DNA of 43,317 nucleotides from NCBI GenBank assembly GCA_026708635.1, contig JAPOUP010000119.1, positions 1-43,317 of the forward strand. The letters are read 5' to 3'. The translations under genes were made by a program, and so were the position numbers. The notes beneath the pieces are model-generated. The model was not told where the DNA came from and searched no databases. It worked only from the letters and a program-made list of their open reading frames with translations. Below are positions 9,016 through 18,031 of this stretch, piece after piece. The DNA is from Rhodobacter sp. (lineage in GTDB: Bacteria > Pseudomonadota > Alphaproteobacteria > Rhodobacterales > Rhodobacteraceae). Each line of letters begins with the position of its first letter. Position 1 is the stretch's first letter.

Positions 9016-9572
9016 TCGGTCACCTCCCACTGGAACGCCGGAGCGCGTCCCGACCGGTCACACAATTCGCGCCATACATTCCCGCGTCATTGCGATCTCC
9101 GTATCCGATCCCGGGAAAAGCGTTTCATGGGCGGTCTTTCGGGCGGCGCGGTGAGGTACCGGAGGCCGGTCACGGCGGCGACCGGATCGGAATCCGGATT
9201 TACCCGATCCCGTCCCCGAACTCAATCCCGGCGCGGCGACCGACACCGCAAAGACCGTAACCGCTTTCGCCCGACCACACCACCGGCGGGATATCCTGGC
9301 CGGGACGGATCCGCGGCGGGAGTGGGCGCCTGGCCTGGCGAACGCGCCCTCCCGCGGGCGGACGGCGCGGACCGTTTCCCGCGCTCTCGGGGAGGTGACG
9401 CAAGGGCGGCGCTTTGGCCCGGGAGTGAAAGGCGGTCGAAATCACCCGTCAGGCCGTCACCATGCGGTAAGTGAGCCGGTGGACCGACCGATCCCGGTTG
9501 CGGTCGCCCATTGAACCCGGTTTAAGGCCGGGCAGCCGGTCAATCCATCCAGAACGAGGTTTCGCACCCGAA
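9016..9572. other. Intergenic gap before the iron permease
   Basis: This 557 bp gap lies between the divergent SDR and iron-permease genes. The permease frame stays open back to a GTG at 9471, but the extra 34 residues (Arg/Pro-rich) do not resemble the family, so it is treated as non-coding. No RirA-type box, tRNA or recognisable gene relic was seen. Confidence 0.5.
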
Positions 9573-11219
9573 ATGCCGATGGCGGAAGTCAGACGACGGA
9601 CGGGAATCCCGGCGCTTGGCGTCGCCGCCGCCATTGTCGCCGCGACGTGCGTAATGCCTTACCTGGCGGTGCTGCTCGCGGCGCTTCAGGGCACGACCGA
9701 TACCCTTGGCCATCTGGCCGATACGGTTCTGGCGGGATACACGTTTACGACGCTGGTCCTGGTGATGACCGTCGCCGCGGCGACATTCGTCATTGGCGTC
9801 AGTACCGCATGGCTGGTGGTCATGACGGAATTTCCCGGGCGGAAAGTCCTTGAAGTGGCATTGGTCATTCCGATGGCATTTCCTCCCTACGTGCTGGCCT
9901 ACGCATACACGCATCTATTGGACCATCCCGGAATCGTGCAGGCGACGCTGCGCGAGGTCATGGATCTGGCGCCGCGGGATTACTGGTTTCCGGAGATTCG
10001 GAGCCTCGGCGGGGCCGCGGCCATGCTTACCCTCGTGCTCTACCCATATGTCTACCTATTGGCGCGCGCGGGATTCATCGGACAGGGAGCGAACGCTTTC
10101 CTTACGGCAAGATCCCTCGGTCGCGGGCCGGTACGGTCGTTCGTCTCGGTTTCGCTGCCGATGGTGAGACCGGCAGTGGCCGCCGGTGTATTGCTGGTCT
10201 CGATGGAGACGATCGCCGAATTCGGAACCGTCAGCTACTTCGGTGTGCAGACTTTCGCGACGGGCATCTATACCAGTTGGTTTTCCATGGCCGACAGGGC
10301 GGCGGCGGCGCAGCTGGCGTCAGGCCTTCTCGGATTCGCGCTGTGCCTCGCTCTGCTGGAACGGCTGAACCGCGGCGCGAAGCAATACCATTTGGCCCAG
10401 AGACAGGGTACGATGGCACGGATGGAACTGGTCGGAGGCAGGCGCTGGGCGGCGACCGCCTCATGTATCCTGCCGGCGACACTGGGGGCTTTGGTGCCGA
10501 CCGCCGGACTGACCTTGATGGCCATTGGCTCCGAGCAGGATCTGCTGAGCGGCCGATATATGGGCTTCATACGCAATTCACTCACCGTCGCGGGTGTCGG
10601 CGCGGCGGTCACCGTCACCGCAGCGGTGGCGCTGGGAGCGTTCCAGAGGATATGTCCTGGGCGCTTCAGCCTGTCGGCGCTGCTGGTCTCCAGGTTGGGG
10701 TATGCGGTGCCGGGTGGCGTGATCGCCGTCGGCCTGATGGTGCCGCTGGCGGCATTTGACAACTCGCTTGACGCGTTCATGCGCGAGCGGTTCGGCGTAT
10801 CCACGGGTCTGCTTCTCACGGGTTCCATCTGGGTGCTGGTGACGGCTTACATGATCCGCTTTCTGGCCGCGGCGGTCGGGGCCTTTGAGGGCGGAATGGC
10901 CTCGGTCAGCCCCAACATGGACGCCGCGAGCCGCGTGCTCGGGCGCGGGCCATATGGAACGCTCAGGCACGTCCATGTCCCCATAATCGCTCCAAGCCTG
11001 ATGACCGCGGCGCTGATCGTCTTCGTGGATATCATGAAGGAACTGCCCGCAACCCTGATCATGCGGCCGTTTAACTTCGATACCCTGGCGGTTCAGGCCT
11101 TCCGCCTCGCATCGGACGAGCGGCTGGAAGGCGCCGCCGTTCCCAGTCTCGTGCTGGCCGCGATAGGACTGGCGCCGGTCATTCTGCTGTGCAGGAATTT
11201 AGTCAGGCGCCGTGCCTGA
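9573..11219 (+). CDS. Ferric-iron ABC transporter permease (FbpB/SfuB type)
   Basis: A membrane protein of about 548 residues built from two six-helix permease units, as usual for FbpB-type Fe(III) permeases. The docking loops are visible as TARSLGRGPVRSFVSVSLP in unit 1 and AASRVLGRGPYGTLRHVHVP in unit 2. The end contains MKELPATLIMRPFNFDTLAV, a motif highly typical of iron(III) permeases. The start is taken as the ATG at 9573 (another at 9579) with a weak GAGG upstream; a GTG at 9471 in the same frame would add an unlikely N-terminus. It is convergent with a ferric binding protein gene, its probable partner. The ATPase subunit is not in the window. Confidence 0.9.
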   Translation: MPMAEVRRRTGIPALGVAAAIVAATCVMPYLAVLLAALQGTTDTLGHLADTVLAGYTFTTLVLVMTVAAATFVIGVSTAWLVVMTEFPGRKVLEVALVIPMAFPPYVLAYAYTHLLDHPGIVQATLREVMDLAPRDYWFPEIRSLGGAAAMLTLVLYPYVYLLARAGFIGQGANAFLTARSLGRGPVRSFVSVSLPMVRPAVAAGVLLVSMETIAEFGTVSYFGVQTFATGIYTSWFSMADRAAAAQLASGLLGFALCLALLERLNRGAKQYHLAQRQGTMARMELVGGRRWAATASCILPATLGALVPTAGLTLMAIGSEQDLLSGRYMGFIRNSLTVAGVGAAVTVTAAVALGAFQRICPGRFSLSALLVSRLGYAVPGGVIAVGLMVPLAAFDNSLDAFMRERFGVSTGLLLTGSIWVLVTAYMIRFLAAAVGAFEGGMASVSPNMDAASRVLGRGPYGTLRHVHVPIIAPSLMTAALIVFVDIMKELPATLIMRPFNFDTLAVQAFRLASDERLEGAAVPSLVLAAIGLAPVILLCRNLVRRRA

Positions 11220-11249
11220 CGGCTCCCCGGAAACTGTCCGGGAGCCGTC
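11218..11249. terminator. Hairpin terminator after the iron permease
   Basis: The arms GACGGCTCCCCGGA and TCCGGGAGCCGTC pair over 13 bp with one bulged C and a loop of about 5 bases. It begins at the permease stop codon and lies between two convergent genes, so it may serve both directions. No T run follows. Confidence 0.65.
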
Positions 11250-11335
11250 CGGCGCGGCACTGGATCACCGGTCATCCCACCGGCCGTCCTGTGCATGGTG
11301 AGCGGGCGAGGCGCCTCGATGCCAATGTGGGAGGA

Positions 11336-12349
11336 TCACTCCCAGCCCACCTCATTGTATATCCTCTGGGCAACCGGAACGTTTCCGGCCACCTCGCTGA
11401 GGCTCACGTCGTCGCCCCTGAACTCTCCCAGCGTGGCGATTGAAGCCGCGACCTCGACGCCGTCGACGGCGGGATACTCGTCGTTACCCGCCGAGAAATA
11501 GGCCTGAGCGCTGTCACCCGCGAGGTATTCCAGGAATCTCACCGCGTTCTCCCGGTTGGGAGCGTGTCGCGCGACACCGCCGCCTGAGACGTTGACATGC
11601 GCGCCGTTCCCGTCCCCGTCGGGAAAGACCCAGCCGATCATGTCACGATCCTCCGAAAGTCCCTGCACGTCGGTCCGAATCGAGCGCGCGAAATAATAGG
11701 TGTTGGATACGGCGATCTCACACTCCCCGGAGACGATACCACGCAGCTGGTCGGTGTCTCCGCCCTGCGGGTCGCGGGCGAAATTACCCATGACCGCGGC
11801 CGCCCATCGCCTGCCCGCCTCCTGCCCCTCGTGCGTCACGATCGCGGCCAGAAGCGTCTGCATATATACATTCGTCGAGGAACGGATGCAGATCATTCCC
11901 CTGTATTCGGGAGAAGCGAGATCGGCGTAGGTCTGGGGGGGATCGCTCACGTCGTTTCTGTCATAGAAAATGATACGGGCGCGGGTCGAGAAGCCGAACC
12001 ACTCGTTGTCGGCGTCCTGGAGATGGGCCGGAATCCGGGTCTCCAGCGTTTCGCTCTCGACCGGCGCCAGCAGGCCCATGGCCTTGGCGCGGGCGAGCCG
12101 GGTGGCGTCAACGGTCAGCAGGATATCGGCCGGCGAGTTCATTCCCTCGGCCTGCATCCGCGCGATCAGTTCGTCGGCCTTTCCCTCGATTCGGTTGATC
12201 GTGATGCCGGTCAACTCCTCGAATTCGGAATACAGCCGCTCATCGGTGTCATAATGACGCGATGAGTAAAGGTTCAGTTCCTGCGCGACGGACGGCGCGC
12301 ACAGGAGCGAGATGGCCGCCAGCGTCGGCATGAGTGGTTTCGTCAGCAT
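11336..12349 (-). CDS. Ferric-iron periplasmic binding protein (FbpA type)
   Basis: A 337-residue exported protein with a signal peptide (MLTKPLMPTLAAISLLCAPS, cleavage before QELNLYSSR). ELNLYSSRHYDTDERLY is the standard beginning of FbpA/AfuA proteins, and adjacent tyrosines Y218-Y219 in SNTYYFAR match the iron-binding pair of the family. GFSTRARIIFYDR and SGGGVARHAPNRENA are further family blocks. The ATG at 12349 is preferred over 12394 because the signal peptide begins there and GGAAGGG lies about 9 bases upstream. It is convergent with the iron permease gene 117 bp away. Two TGA-N9-TCA boxes lie upstream, pointing to iron-dependent repression. Confidence 0.92.
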   Translation of the reverse strand: MLTKPLMPTLAAISLLCAPSVAQELNLYSSRHYDTDERLYSEFEELTGITINRIEGKADELIARMQAEGMNSPADILLTVDATRLARAKAMGLLAPVESETLETRIPAHLQDADNEWFGFSTRARIIFYDRNDVSDPPQTYADLASPEYRGMICIRSSTNVYMQTLLAAIVTHEGQEAGRRWAAAVMGNFARDPQGGDTDQLRGIVSGECEIAVSNTYYFARSIRTDVQGLSEDRDMIGWVFPDGDGNGAHVNVSGGGVARHAPNRENAVRFLEYLAGDSAQAYFSAGNDEYPAVDGVEVAASIATLGEFRGDDVSLSEVAGNVPVAQRIYNEVGWE

Positions 12350-12372
12350 AGGAGATTCCCTTCCGTTAAATC

Positions 12373-12435
12373 TGAGTGAAACAGTCAGGAACACAGATTC
12401 GAATGGCCCGCAATATAAATTGACAAAAAAAGTCA
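12373..12435 (-). promoter_or_regulatory. Two RirA/IRO-type boxes in front of the iron binding-protein gene
   Basis: Two copies of the palindromic pattern TGA-N9-TCA lie upstream of the ATG at 12349. One is TGAGTGAAACAGTCA (12373-12387), the other is TGACAAAAAAAGTCA (12421-12435), whose half-sites extend to TGAC/GTCA. This is the consensus of the iron-responsive IRO box bound by RirA in Rhizobiales and Rhodobacterales. On the minus strand a TATATT element (12412-12417) could be the -10, placing the distal box in the -35/-10 spacer and the proximal box after the transcription start. The surrounding 60 bp are AT-rich, unlike the flanks. Confidence 0.6.
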
Positions 12436-12719
12436 GATTTATTTATGGAGGACGGGCCCAGGACGGATTCCAGAAATCGATGGAATCCGCCAAACGTGGT
12501 TCCGCAACCGGATATCCACGGTCAGCGAGTATCCTTCCATCCTGACCCGCCCATGCCCGTCAATGCTGTCGCTCATGGGCGCAAGCCTGGCGCGGCGAGG
12601 CGGAACGCGGGAAGCCAACTGCGCGCACGCCTCTCTCCATTTGGCCGAAAATATCAAATGCATCGGCGGCCTGCTGGGCTGACCCTTGGCCCGCAGCGCC
12701 CCCTCGGATAACTTTGGGC
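12436..12719. other. Intergenic gap upstream of the iron binding-protein promoter
   Basis: These 284 bp sit between the promoter region of the iron binding-protein gene and the stop of the VOC gene. No gene, RNA or repeat was recognised. Open frames here have shadow-like composition. Confidence 0.4.
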
Positions 12720-13112
12720 TCAGGGCAGGTTCAATTGCCAAGACACTCCAAATGCATCGGAAAGCCAGCCAAACCGCTGGCTGAACCCGTAGGCTCCCAA
12801 AGGCATCAGAACCTTGCCGTCTTCCGATAGCTGCTCGAAGGCTCGCTCAAGGGCGGGCGGATCGTCGAAATCGACAAAGAGCGAGACCGACGGAGTGAAA
12901 TCAAATGCATGAACAGGCGGACTGTCGATAACGATCAGCGCGTGTTCTCCAAAGGACACCCGAGCGAGCCGGATGGTTCCGGGCGGGCCTTCCTCGCCTT
13001 CCCCGTATATTTCAAGCTCATCGACCCGAAAGTCTGCGAAGACTCTGGCATATTTGTCCAAGGCAGATCCTGCCCTGCCCTGAAACATCAGATGAGTGGA
13101 AACGCGGGTCAT
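12720..13112 (-). CDS. VOC-superfamily protein (PhnB-like)
   Basis: A 130-residue protein with two beta-alpha-beta-beta-beta repeats typical of the vicinal oxygen chelate fold. HLMFQGRAGSALDKYARVF is the usual PhnB/3-demethylubiquinone-like opening. SVSLFVDFDDPPALERAFEQL begins the second repeat, and the end GAYGFSQRFGWLSDAFGVSW is the standard closing block (WG-x-D-x-FG-x-xW type). Such proteins range from antibiotic-binding proteins to uncharacterised isomerases, so no reaction can be given. The start at 13112 has no good ribosome site. It stands alone; its flanks look slightly less GC-rich than neighbours, so it may be acquired. Confidence 0.85.
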   Translation of the reverse strand: MTRVSTHLMFQGRAGSALDKYARVFADFRVDELEIYGEGEEGPPGTIRLARVSFGEHALIVIDSPPVHAFDFTPSVSLFVDFDDPPALERAFEQLSEDGKVLMPLGAYGFSQRFGWLSDAFGVSWQLNLP

Positions 13113-13621
13113 ATCGAAAGGTTAGGGCTCGGGCCTGCCTGTAAACGTACGTGACGTTAGCCGCCAAATGCGCCTTTCGCCAGCCAAACAAGGAGGACGC
13201 CAACCGCCACGCAACACAAGCCCGGCATGCGGCGGGTGTCTTCGGGGATGTCTGGGCCGGCATTCCCCAAGTGGCCTGCCGTTTGACCCCAACATTGCTT
13301 CAGGACGCCACGCGATCACGCGTTTTCCACTCGGGATGGCACCTGGCATCGCGCCGCCGTGCGGTTCTGGGTGGTCCAGACCAAGCGGCGGGGTCATCCT
13401 CGACCTCTTGAGGCTTTTTCCGGCGTTCCGGCCGGTCCTCTGGATCCAGATGACACCTGCCGCAAACGCCCGGAATACCGGTATATGGAAGCCGGTATCC
13501 ATCCTAATTCAAGCGCCGGCACCGAGCGGGAGGTTCCGGGATTCTCCGCCCGGCCGCGGAAGGCCCCAGAACAGGAAAGACCCCCGGGAAATCCTGCCGT
13601 CACCGGGAACCGAAGGTGCCG
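13113..13621. other. Intergenic gap between VOC and ettA
   Basis: These 509 bp hold no convincing gene. The part from 13150 to 13300 reads like decayed sequence. Around 13480-13500 a small inverted motif (ATACCGGTAT, then CCGGTATCC) occurs, without a clear role. Confidence 0.45.
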
Positions 13622-15277
13622 TCAGCGGATAAAACGCTTGTACTTCAACCTTCTCGGGACGACCGCGTCCGCGCCGAGCCGACGTTTTCTGTCAGCTTCG
13701 TATTCCTCGAAGTTTCCCTCGAACCACTCCACACGCGCCTCGCCCTCAAACGCGAGGATATGCGTGCATATTCGGTCGAGAAAAAACCGGTCATGGCTGA
13801 TGACCATGGCGCAGCCCGCGAAATCGACCAGTGCATCCTCCAGAGCGCGAAGCGTCTCCACGTCTAGGTCGTTGGTCGGTTCGTCCAGAAGCAGAACGTT
13901 TCCGCCGGATCGCAGAAGCCTGGCCATGTGAACCCGGTTACGCTCGCCGCCCGACAGCAGGCCGACCTTTTTCTGCTGGTCGCTCCCCCTGAAGTTGAAA
14001 GCCGAGCAGTAGGCCCGGGAATTCAGTTCGGCGTCGCCGAGCCGGATAATCTCGGCCCCGCCTGAAATCTCCTCCCATACGGTCCGGTCCGCCCCGAGCG
14101 AGTCGCGGGACTGGTCAACATACGAGAGATCCGCGGTGTCACCGAATTCGATCGAGCCGCGATCCGGTGTCTCCTGCCCCGTAAGCATCCGGAAAAGCGT
14201 TGTTTTTCCCGCGCCGTTGGGGCCGATTACGCCCACGATACCCCCGGCGGGCAGCGAAAAGGACAGTCCTTCGATCAACTGCCTGTCGCCAAGATGCTTG
14301 GACACCTCGCTGACCTCGATCACCTTGGATCCGAGCCGCCTTCCATTCGGGATGATGATCTGGGCACGGGAGAGCTTTTCGCGCTCCGACTGCTTCGAGA
14401 GTTCGTCGTAGGCGTTGATTCGTGCCTTCTGTTTGGCCTGTCGGGCACGGGGACTCTGACGGATCCATTCAAGCTCGCGCTCCAGCGTGCGCTGTCTTGC
14501 CCTGTCCTCCCTGGCTTCCTGTTCCAGGCGTTTCGCCTTCTGCTGGAGCCACGAGGAATAGTTGCCCTCGTATGGAATGCCGCGGCCTCTATCGAGCTCA
14601 AGTATCCAGCCGGTGATGTCGTCCAGGAAATACCGGTCGTGGGTAACGACCAGTATGGTCCCGGGATACTTGATCAAATGGGCCTGCAACCAGGCTACGG
14701 TCTCGGCGTCAAGGTGGTTCGTCGGCTCGTCCAGAAGCAGCATGTCCGGCCGCTCGAGCAGCAGCCGGCACAGCGCGACCCGGCGTTTCTCCCCGCCGGA
14801 CAGGGTTTCGACCGCGGCGTCGTCGGGCGGGCAGCGGAGAGCTTCCATGCTGACGTCTATCTGCGCCTCGAGATCCCAGAGGTTGGCGGCATCGATTTCG
14901 TCCTGCAGCCTGGCCATTTCATCGGCCGTCTCGTCAGAATAGTTCATGGCCAGATCGTTGAACCGGTCAAGCGTGGCCTTTTTCCCGGCGACGCCCTCGA
15001 GGACGTTTTCACGGACGGTCAGGTTCGGGTCGAGTTCGGGTTCCTGCGGCAGGTAGCCGACGGTGACGCCATCCGCCGCCCACGCCTCGCCGGAATGGTC
15101 CCTATCAAGGCCGGCCATGATGCGCAGAAGCGTGGACTTACCCGCGCCGTTGACGCCCACGACACCGATCCTGACACCCGGCAGGAAGCTCAGGCGGATG
15201 TCCTCAAAACATTTCCTGCCGCCGGGGTAGGACTTTGTAACCCCGTCCATATGATAAACGAACCGCCGTGATGGCAT
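13622..15277 (-). CDS. ettA: Energy-dependent translational throttle protein EttA (ABC-F)
   Basis: A 551-residue ABC-F ATPase without membrane segments; E. coli EttA has 555 residues. It binds the ribosomal E site and gates the first elongation step according to the ATP/ADP ratio. Both cassettes are complete: Walker [10 protein letters not shown] and GPNGAGKTT, signatures LSGGEKRR and LSGGERNR, Walker [13 protein letters not shown] and [12 protein letters not shown]. The linker ([21 protein letters not shown]) is that of EttA rather than Uup or YheS. The ATG at 15277 fits the family start ([13 protein letters not shown]) and has GAGGA about 9 bases before it; the frame is open further to 15388. 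It is a housekeeping gene read alone on the minus strand. Confidence 0.95.
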   Translation of the reverse strand: MPSRRFVYHMDGVTKSYPGGRKCFEDIRLSFLPGVRIGVVGVNGAGKSTLLRIMAGLDRDHSGEAWAADGVTVGYLPQEPELDPNLTVRENVLEGVAGKKATLDRFNDLAMNYSDETADEMARLQDEIDAANLWDLEAQIDVSMEALRCPPDDAAVETLSGGEKRRVALCRLLLERPDMLLLDEPTNHLDAETVAWLQAHLIKYPGTILVVTHDRYFLDDITGWILELDRGRGIPYEGNYSSWLQQKAKRLEQEAREDRARQRTLERELEWIRQSPRARQAKQKARINAYDELSKQSEREKLSRAQIIIPNGRRLGSKVIEVSEVSKHLGDRQLIEGLSFSLPAGGIVGVIGPNGAGKTTLFRMLTGQETPDRGSIEFGDTADLSYVDQSRDSLGADRTVWEEISGGAEIIRLGDAELNSRAYCSAFNFRGSDQQKKVGLLSGGERNRVHMARLLRSGGNVLLLDEPTNDLDVETLRALEDALVDFAGCAMVISHDRFFLDRICTHILAFEGEARVEWFEGNFEEYEADRKRRLGADAVVPRRLKYKRFIR

Positions 15278-15433
15278 AAACCGCTTCCTCGCCGTTACCG
15301 GGTCCCCGCCGTCCCCGTATCGTCCGCGGGAGACCGTCACCGGGTCCAAAGGGCATTCGACATACCACCGCCCGGTCGTCCATGACAAGACCGTCTGTCG
15401 GGGCTATATGATTGACACAGGCGGAGAACGGTC

Positions 15434-17200
15434 ATGGCCAGGTTCAGATCCGAGGAACTGCGGAGATTCGTCGACCGCGGCGAAAAGGCCCCTCCGCCGG
15501 TGTTCGTCGGCCGCGGGGAACTGATCGCCGAGATTCACAGGATGGCCCGCAGCGTGTGGAGTGATAGTGACGCTATCGCGCACGGTGAGGCCGGGGCGGC
15601 GATGGTTCTGCAGGGCGCGCCGGGTGCCGGCAAGACATCGGTCGTATCCCAGCTGTCGCGGATATCGCTGGACGAGATCACCGCGGCGGGGGAAGGTGCG
15701 GGCAGTTCCGTCCATTCACCGACACGTGTGGTGAACATCCCCGCCAATACGGTTGCGGTCAACCCCGAGCAGACTTTGGCGGTCCTGGCCGCCGCCGCCG
15801 GCGCGGAACCCGACCAGTGGACGAAGCTCGGCAAATCGTTCATCAAGGGATCGTCCGTCAACCTGGCCGGGGGTGCCCTCAGGCGAGCGAACGACGGCGT
15901 TCCCCCACCACCATCGGATATCGGGGCGCTCGCCGATCAATATCCCCCCGATAGGTGGCAGGCACCCGTGATCATGGCCATCGACGAGGCCCAGCGGTCG
16001 ATACTCGGGCCGGACGCACCCGGCACCGCCCTGCTTCAGGAACTTTACGACAACAGCCACAACCTTCCCATATCCGTCCTGTTCGTCGGGTTAGGGAACA
16101 CGGCGGACCGCATAGATACTCTCGGCCTGTCCCGGGTGACGCGCATCCGCACGCTCGGCGGGCTGTCGCGCGAGGAAGCCCGCACCCTGATGCTGAAATT
16201 CTGTGAGGCGTTCGGTGTCGGCATCCAGGGGTATGAGCACAGGCTCAACCGGTTGGCCGATATGTGTGACGGCTGGCCACGGCATCTGCACAACGCGCTG
16301 CAGGCTCTGGGCAGGGAGTTATTGAAGCCCGGGGTAAGGGGAGACCCGCATCCGGTGAACTGGCGAAGGGTGGCATCAGACCTACAAACCCGCTGCCGGG
16401 AATATTGCCGAGGACAGTATTCCAAGGAGATGGAGCTGGAGGCGCCGACCCTCACCGCGGAGATCATGGCGGGGGTGGGAAATGGAATGTCCGGCCTACG
16501 GATCATGTCGCGGATAAAAACGCTGAGCGATAGCGCGGCGGATGGCTATCAACGGCCTGGCGGGATGGATGACAGATCCTTTTTCGCCCATCTTGTTCAA
16601 AAGGGAGCTTTACAGGGCCGGCCGTCACCGGTCGGGGAAACCACGGTCTATCACTGCCCGATCCCGAGCTTTCAGTCTTTCCTGGTGGATGCCGGCAATT
16701 TTCCGGTCGCCGCGCCCTATCTGCCGGAGTCCGGAGATCCGAACGAGGTCGACGTCAATGGCCGAACCCCCCTGCATCGGGCCGCCGGAGCCGGCGACAG
16801 CCTGACGGCCCAGTCGCTTCTCAAGCGGGATGTCGCCGTTAACGCGCGGGACAGCGAGAGCCACACCCCCCTGCATCTCGCCGCCGACCGTCAGGAGCCC
16901 GCGCTGACCGCAGCGCTGTGCTGCGCTGACGCGGATCCCGCGGCTGAGGACGCTGTCGGGGAGACCCCGGTGAGCGGAGCAGCGTTTGCCGATCGCGCTG
17001 ACAATCTCGATATCATGCTGGGATCCATGTCCGGCGAGGCCCGGGCCCTCGCCGCCGGACCCGTGCTCAAACGTCTGCGCGCGAAAAACGACGCTGGCAT
17101 CTCCGACGCGACGATAAATCTGCTCGAGGCCGCCTGCACCGGGAAAACACGGTCTGACCGAACGGGCGTTATCCGAACGAAGGCACATGAAAGTTCATAG
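15434..17200 (+). CDS. AAA-type ATPase with C-terminal ankyrin repeats
   Basis: A 588-residue protein. An Orc1/Cdc6- or ExeA-like AAA ATPase occupies about residues 20-300: Walker A GAPGAGKTS (61-69), Walker B VIMAIDEAQ (179-187), and a sensor/arginine region SRVTRIRTLGGLSREEAR (233-250). A winged-helix-like segment follows at 375-425 (FFAHLVQKGALQ ... YHCPIPSFQSFLVDAG). The C-terminus carries two to three ankyrin repeats (NGRTPLHRAAGAGD at 442-455; ESHTPLHLAADRQ at 475-487). There is no signal peptide or membrane segment. The winged-helix segment recurs, without ankyrins, in the direct repeats at 27.4 and 43.1 kb, so this is a multi-copy family in this genome. Function unknown; a signalling or defence ATPase is possible. 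Confidence 0.8.
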   Translation: MARFRSEELRRFVDRGEKAPPPVFVGRGELIAEIHRMARSVWSDSDAIAHGEAGAAMVLQGAPGAGKTSVVSQLSRISLDEITAAGEGAGSSVHSPTRVVNIPANTVAVNPEQTLAVLAAAAGAEPDQWTKLGKSFIKGSSVNLAGGALRRANDGVPPPPSDIGALADQYPPDRWQAPVIMAIDEAQRSILGPDAPGTALLQELYDNSHNLPISVLFVGLGNTADRIDTLGLSRVTRIRTLGGLSREEARTLMLKFCEAFGVGIQGYEHRLNRLADMCDGWPRHLHNALQALGRELLKPGVRGDPHPVNWRRVASDLQTRCREYCRGQYSKEMELEAPTLTAEIMAGVGNGMSGLRIMSRIKTLSDSAADGYQRPGGMDDRSFFAHLVQKGALQGRPSPVGETTVYHCPIPSFQSFLVDAGNFPVAAPYLPESGDPNEVDVNGRTPLHRAAGAGDSLTAQSLLKRDVAVNARDSESHTPLHLAADRQEPALTAALCCADADPAAEDAVGETPVSGAAFADRADNLDIMLGSMSGEARALAAGPVLKRLRAKNDAGISDATINLLEAACTGKTRSDRTGVIRTKAHESS

Positions 17201-17515
17201 GATCCGGCTCTGGTCCGACTCGGCGAGCGGCAGTCCGGGAATATAGCCCGCATGCGTCCAGGTCCCGCCGTCGGCGGATGTCTCCATGTCATTCAGATGC
17301 AGCCAGATGACCTCATAGGGCAGCTCGGCGATGTCATCGACGGGGGTCGGAACGGAGACCGTTCCCTCCCGCTTGCCGGCGTCGAATTGCGGGGTTCCCC
17401 ACTCCCCAGTGTAATCGCTCCCTCCCGTTCCGTTCAGTCCGTCGAGCGGTTCCCGGATCCAGCGGGCTACCAGCCCCGGTTGAACCAGCCATTCGGGCCG
17501 AGATAGGTCTGGCAC
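17195..17515 (-). CDS. Calx-beta-like fragment, probably the tail of a broken secreted protein
   Basis: A 106-residue frame whose centre reads GGSDYTGEWGTPQFDAGKR then EGTVSVPTPVDD. This follows the Calx-beta pattern (DYT ... GT-x-F-x-x-G ... TVSVPI-x-DD) found in extracellular adhesive proteins. The end has WLHLNDMETSADGGTW. The frame overlaps the preceding secreted-protein frame by about 49 bp, shifted by one register, so the two may once have been one gene split by a frameshift. It overlaps the convergent ankyrin ATPase gene by 6 bp. Whether it is translated alone from the ATG at 17515 is doubtful. Confidence 0.4.
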   Translation of the reverse strand: MPDLSRPEWLVQPGLVARWIREPLDGLNGTGGSDYTGEWGTPQFDAGKREGTVSVPTPVDDIAELPYEVIWLHLNDMETSADGGTWTHAGYIPGLPLAESDQSRIL

Positions 17516-18000
17516 GCGTCCCCCGACATGCGGTACTTCACCCGGCTCTGGCGGGGAGCCAGAATGAAGGGGCTGTCGTCGGAGGCGACCAGCTTTCCCA
17601 CGATATCCACGAACTCATGCAGGAGGGGGCCGTCATCGGTCCGGAAATGGAGCGTGTGCGTGGTGTCGGGTCCCGATGGTAGGGCCACCGTGGCCCGGCG
17701 GCCGGGCAGCTCCTAGCCATTGGCGTCCCGAATGTCGCGCTTGAACTGCACGGCCACTTCCGGGGTCTCCGTCAGGTCGGACGGGAGCGTCAGGTCGGAC
17801 GGGAGCGTGTCCCAGCCAGCTGTGGACACCGTGAGACAGAAGGGCTCGTCGCAGCCAATGGCGAAGGTATCGGTGCACTTGGCCAGGGCGACGGTTGGCT
17901 GTTGCTCGGCCAGGGCGGGCGCGGCCAGGGACAGGGACAGGGCGAGAGCGACGGTGGTGGCTGGCCAGCGGGGCGGCCGTGCACGTGACCGGGCGGGCAG
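17467..18000 (-). pseudogene. Secreted protein gene interrupted by an in-frame TAG
   Basis: A single frame encodes a signal peptide (WPATTVALALSLSLAAPALA-EQQ), a cysteine-containing mature part (KCTDTFAIGCDEPFCLTVS), then a TAG at 17713-17715. It continues in the same frame for about 80 codons (VALPSGPDTTHTLHF ... NGWFNRGW) to the stop at 17467. Both sides of the TAG look like real protein, so this is a nonsense-mutated gene, or less likely a readthrough gene. No ATG is suitably placed; a CTG at 18000 is preceded by AAGGA with 5-base spacing, while an ATG at 18129 lies inside the upstream gene. It follows another secreted-protein gene. Function unknown. Confidence 0.5.
17771..17806. repeat. 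Exact 18-bp tandem duplication
   Basis: GTCAGGTCGGACGGGAGC occurs twice in a row. It lies inside the secreted-protein frame and duplicates six residues (LPSDLT) without changing the frame, a length change typical of replication slippage. Confidence 0.9.
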
Positions 18001-18031
18001 ATGCGTCCTTCCGTGTGGCGTGTCCGGCCGG

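Noticed and set aside
9471..9572. N-terminal extension of the iron permease from a GTG
   Set aside because: The 34 extra residues are Arg/Pro-rich, unlike the family, and the ATG at 9573 directly precedes the conserved N-terminal region.
14294..15271. Plus-strand frame of 325 codons over ettA
   Set aside because: Antisense to EttA, without recognisable domains.
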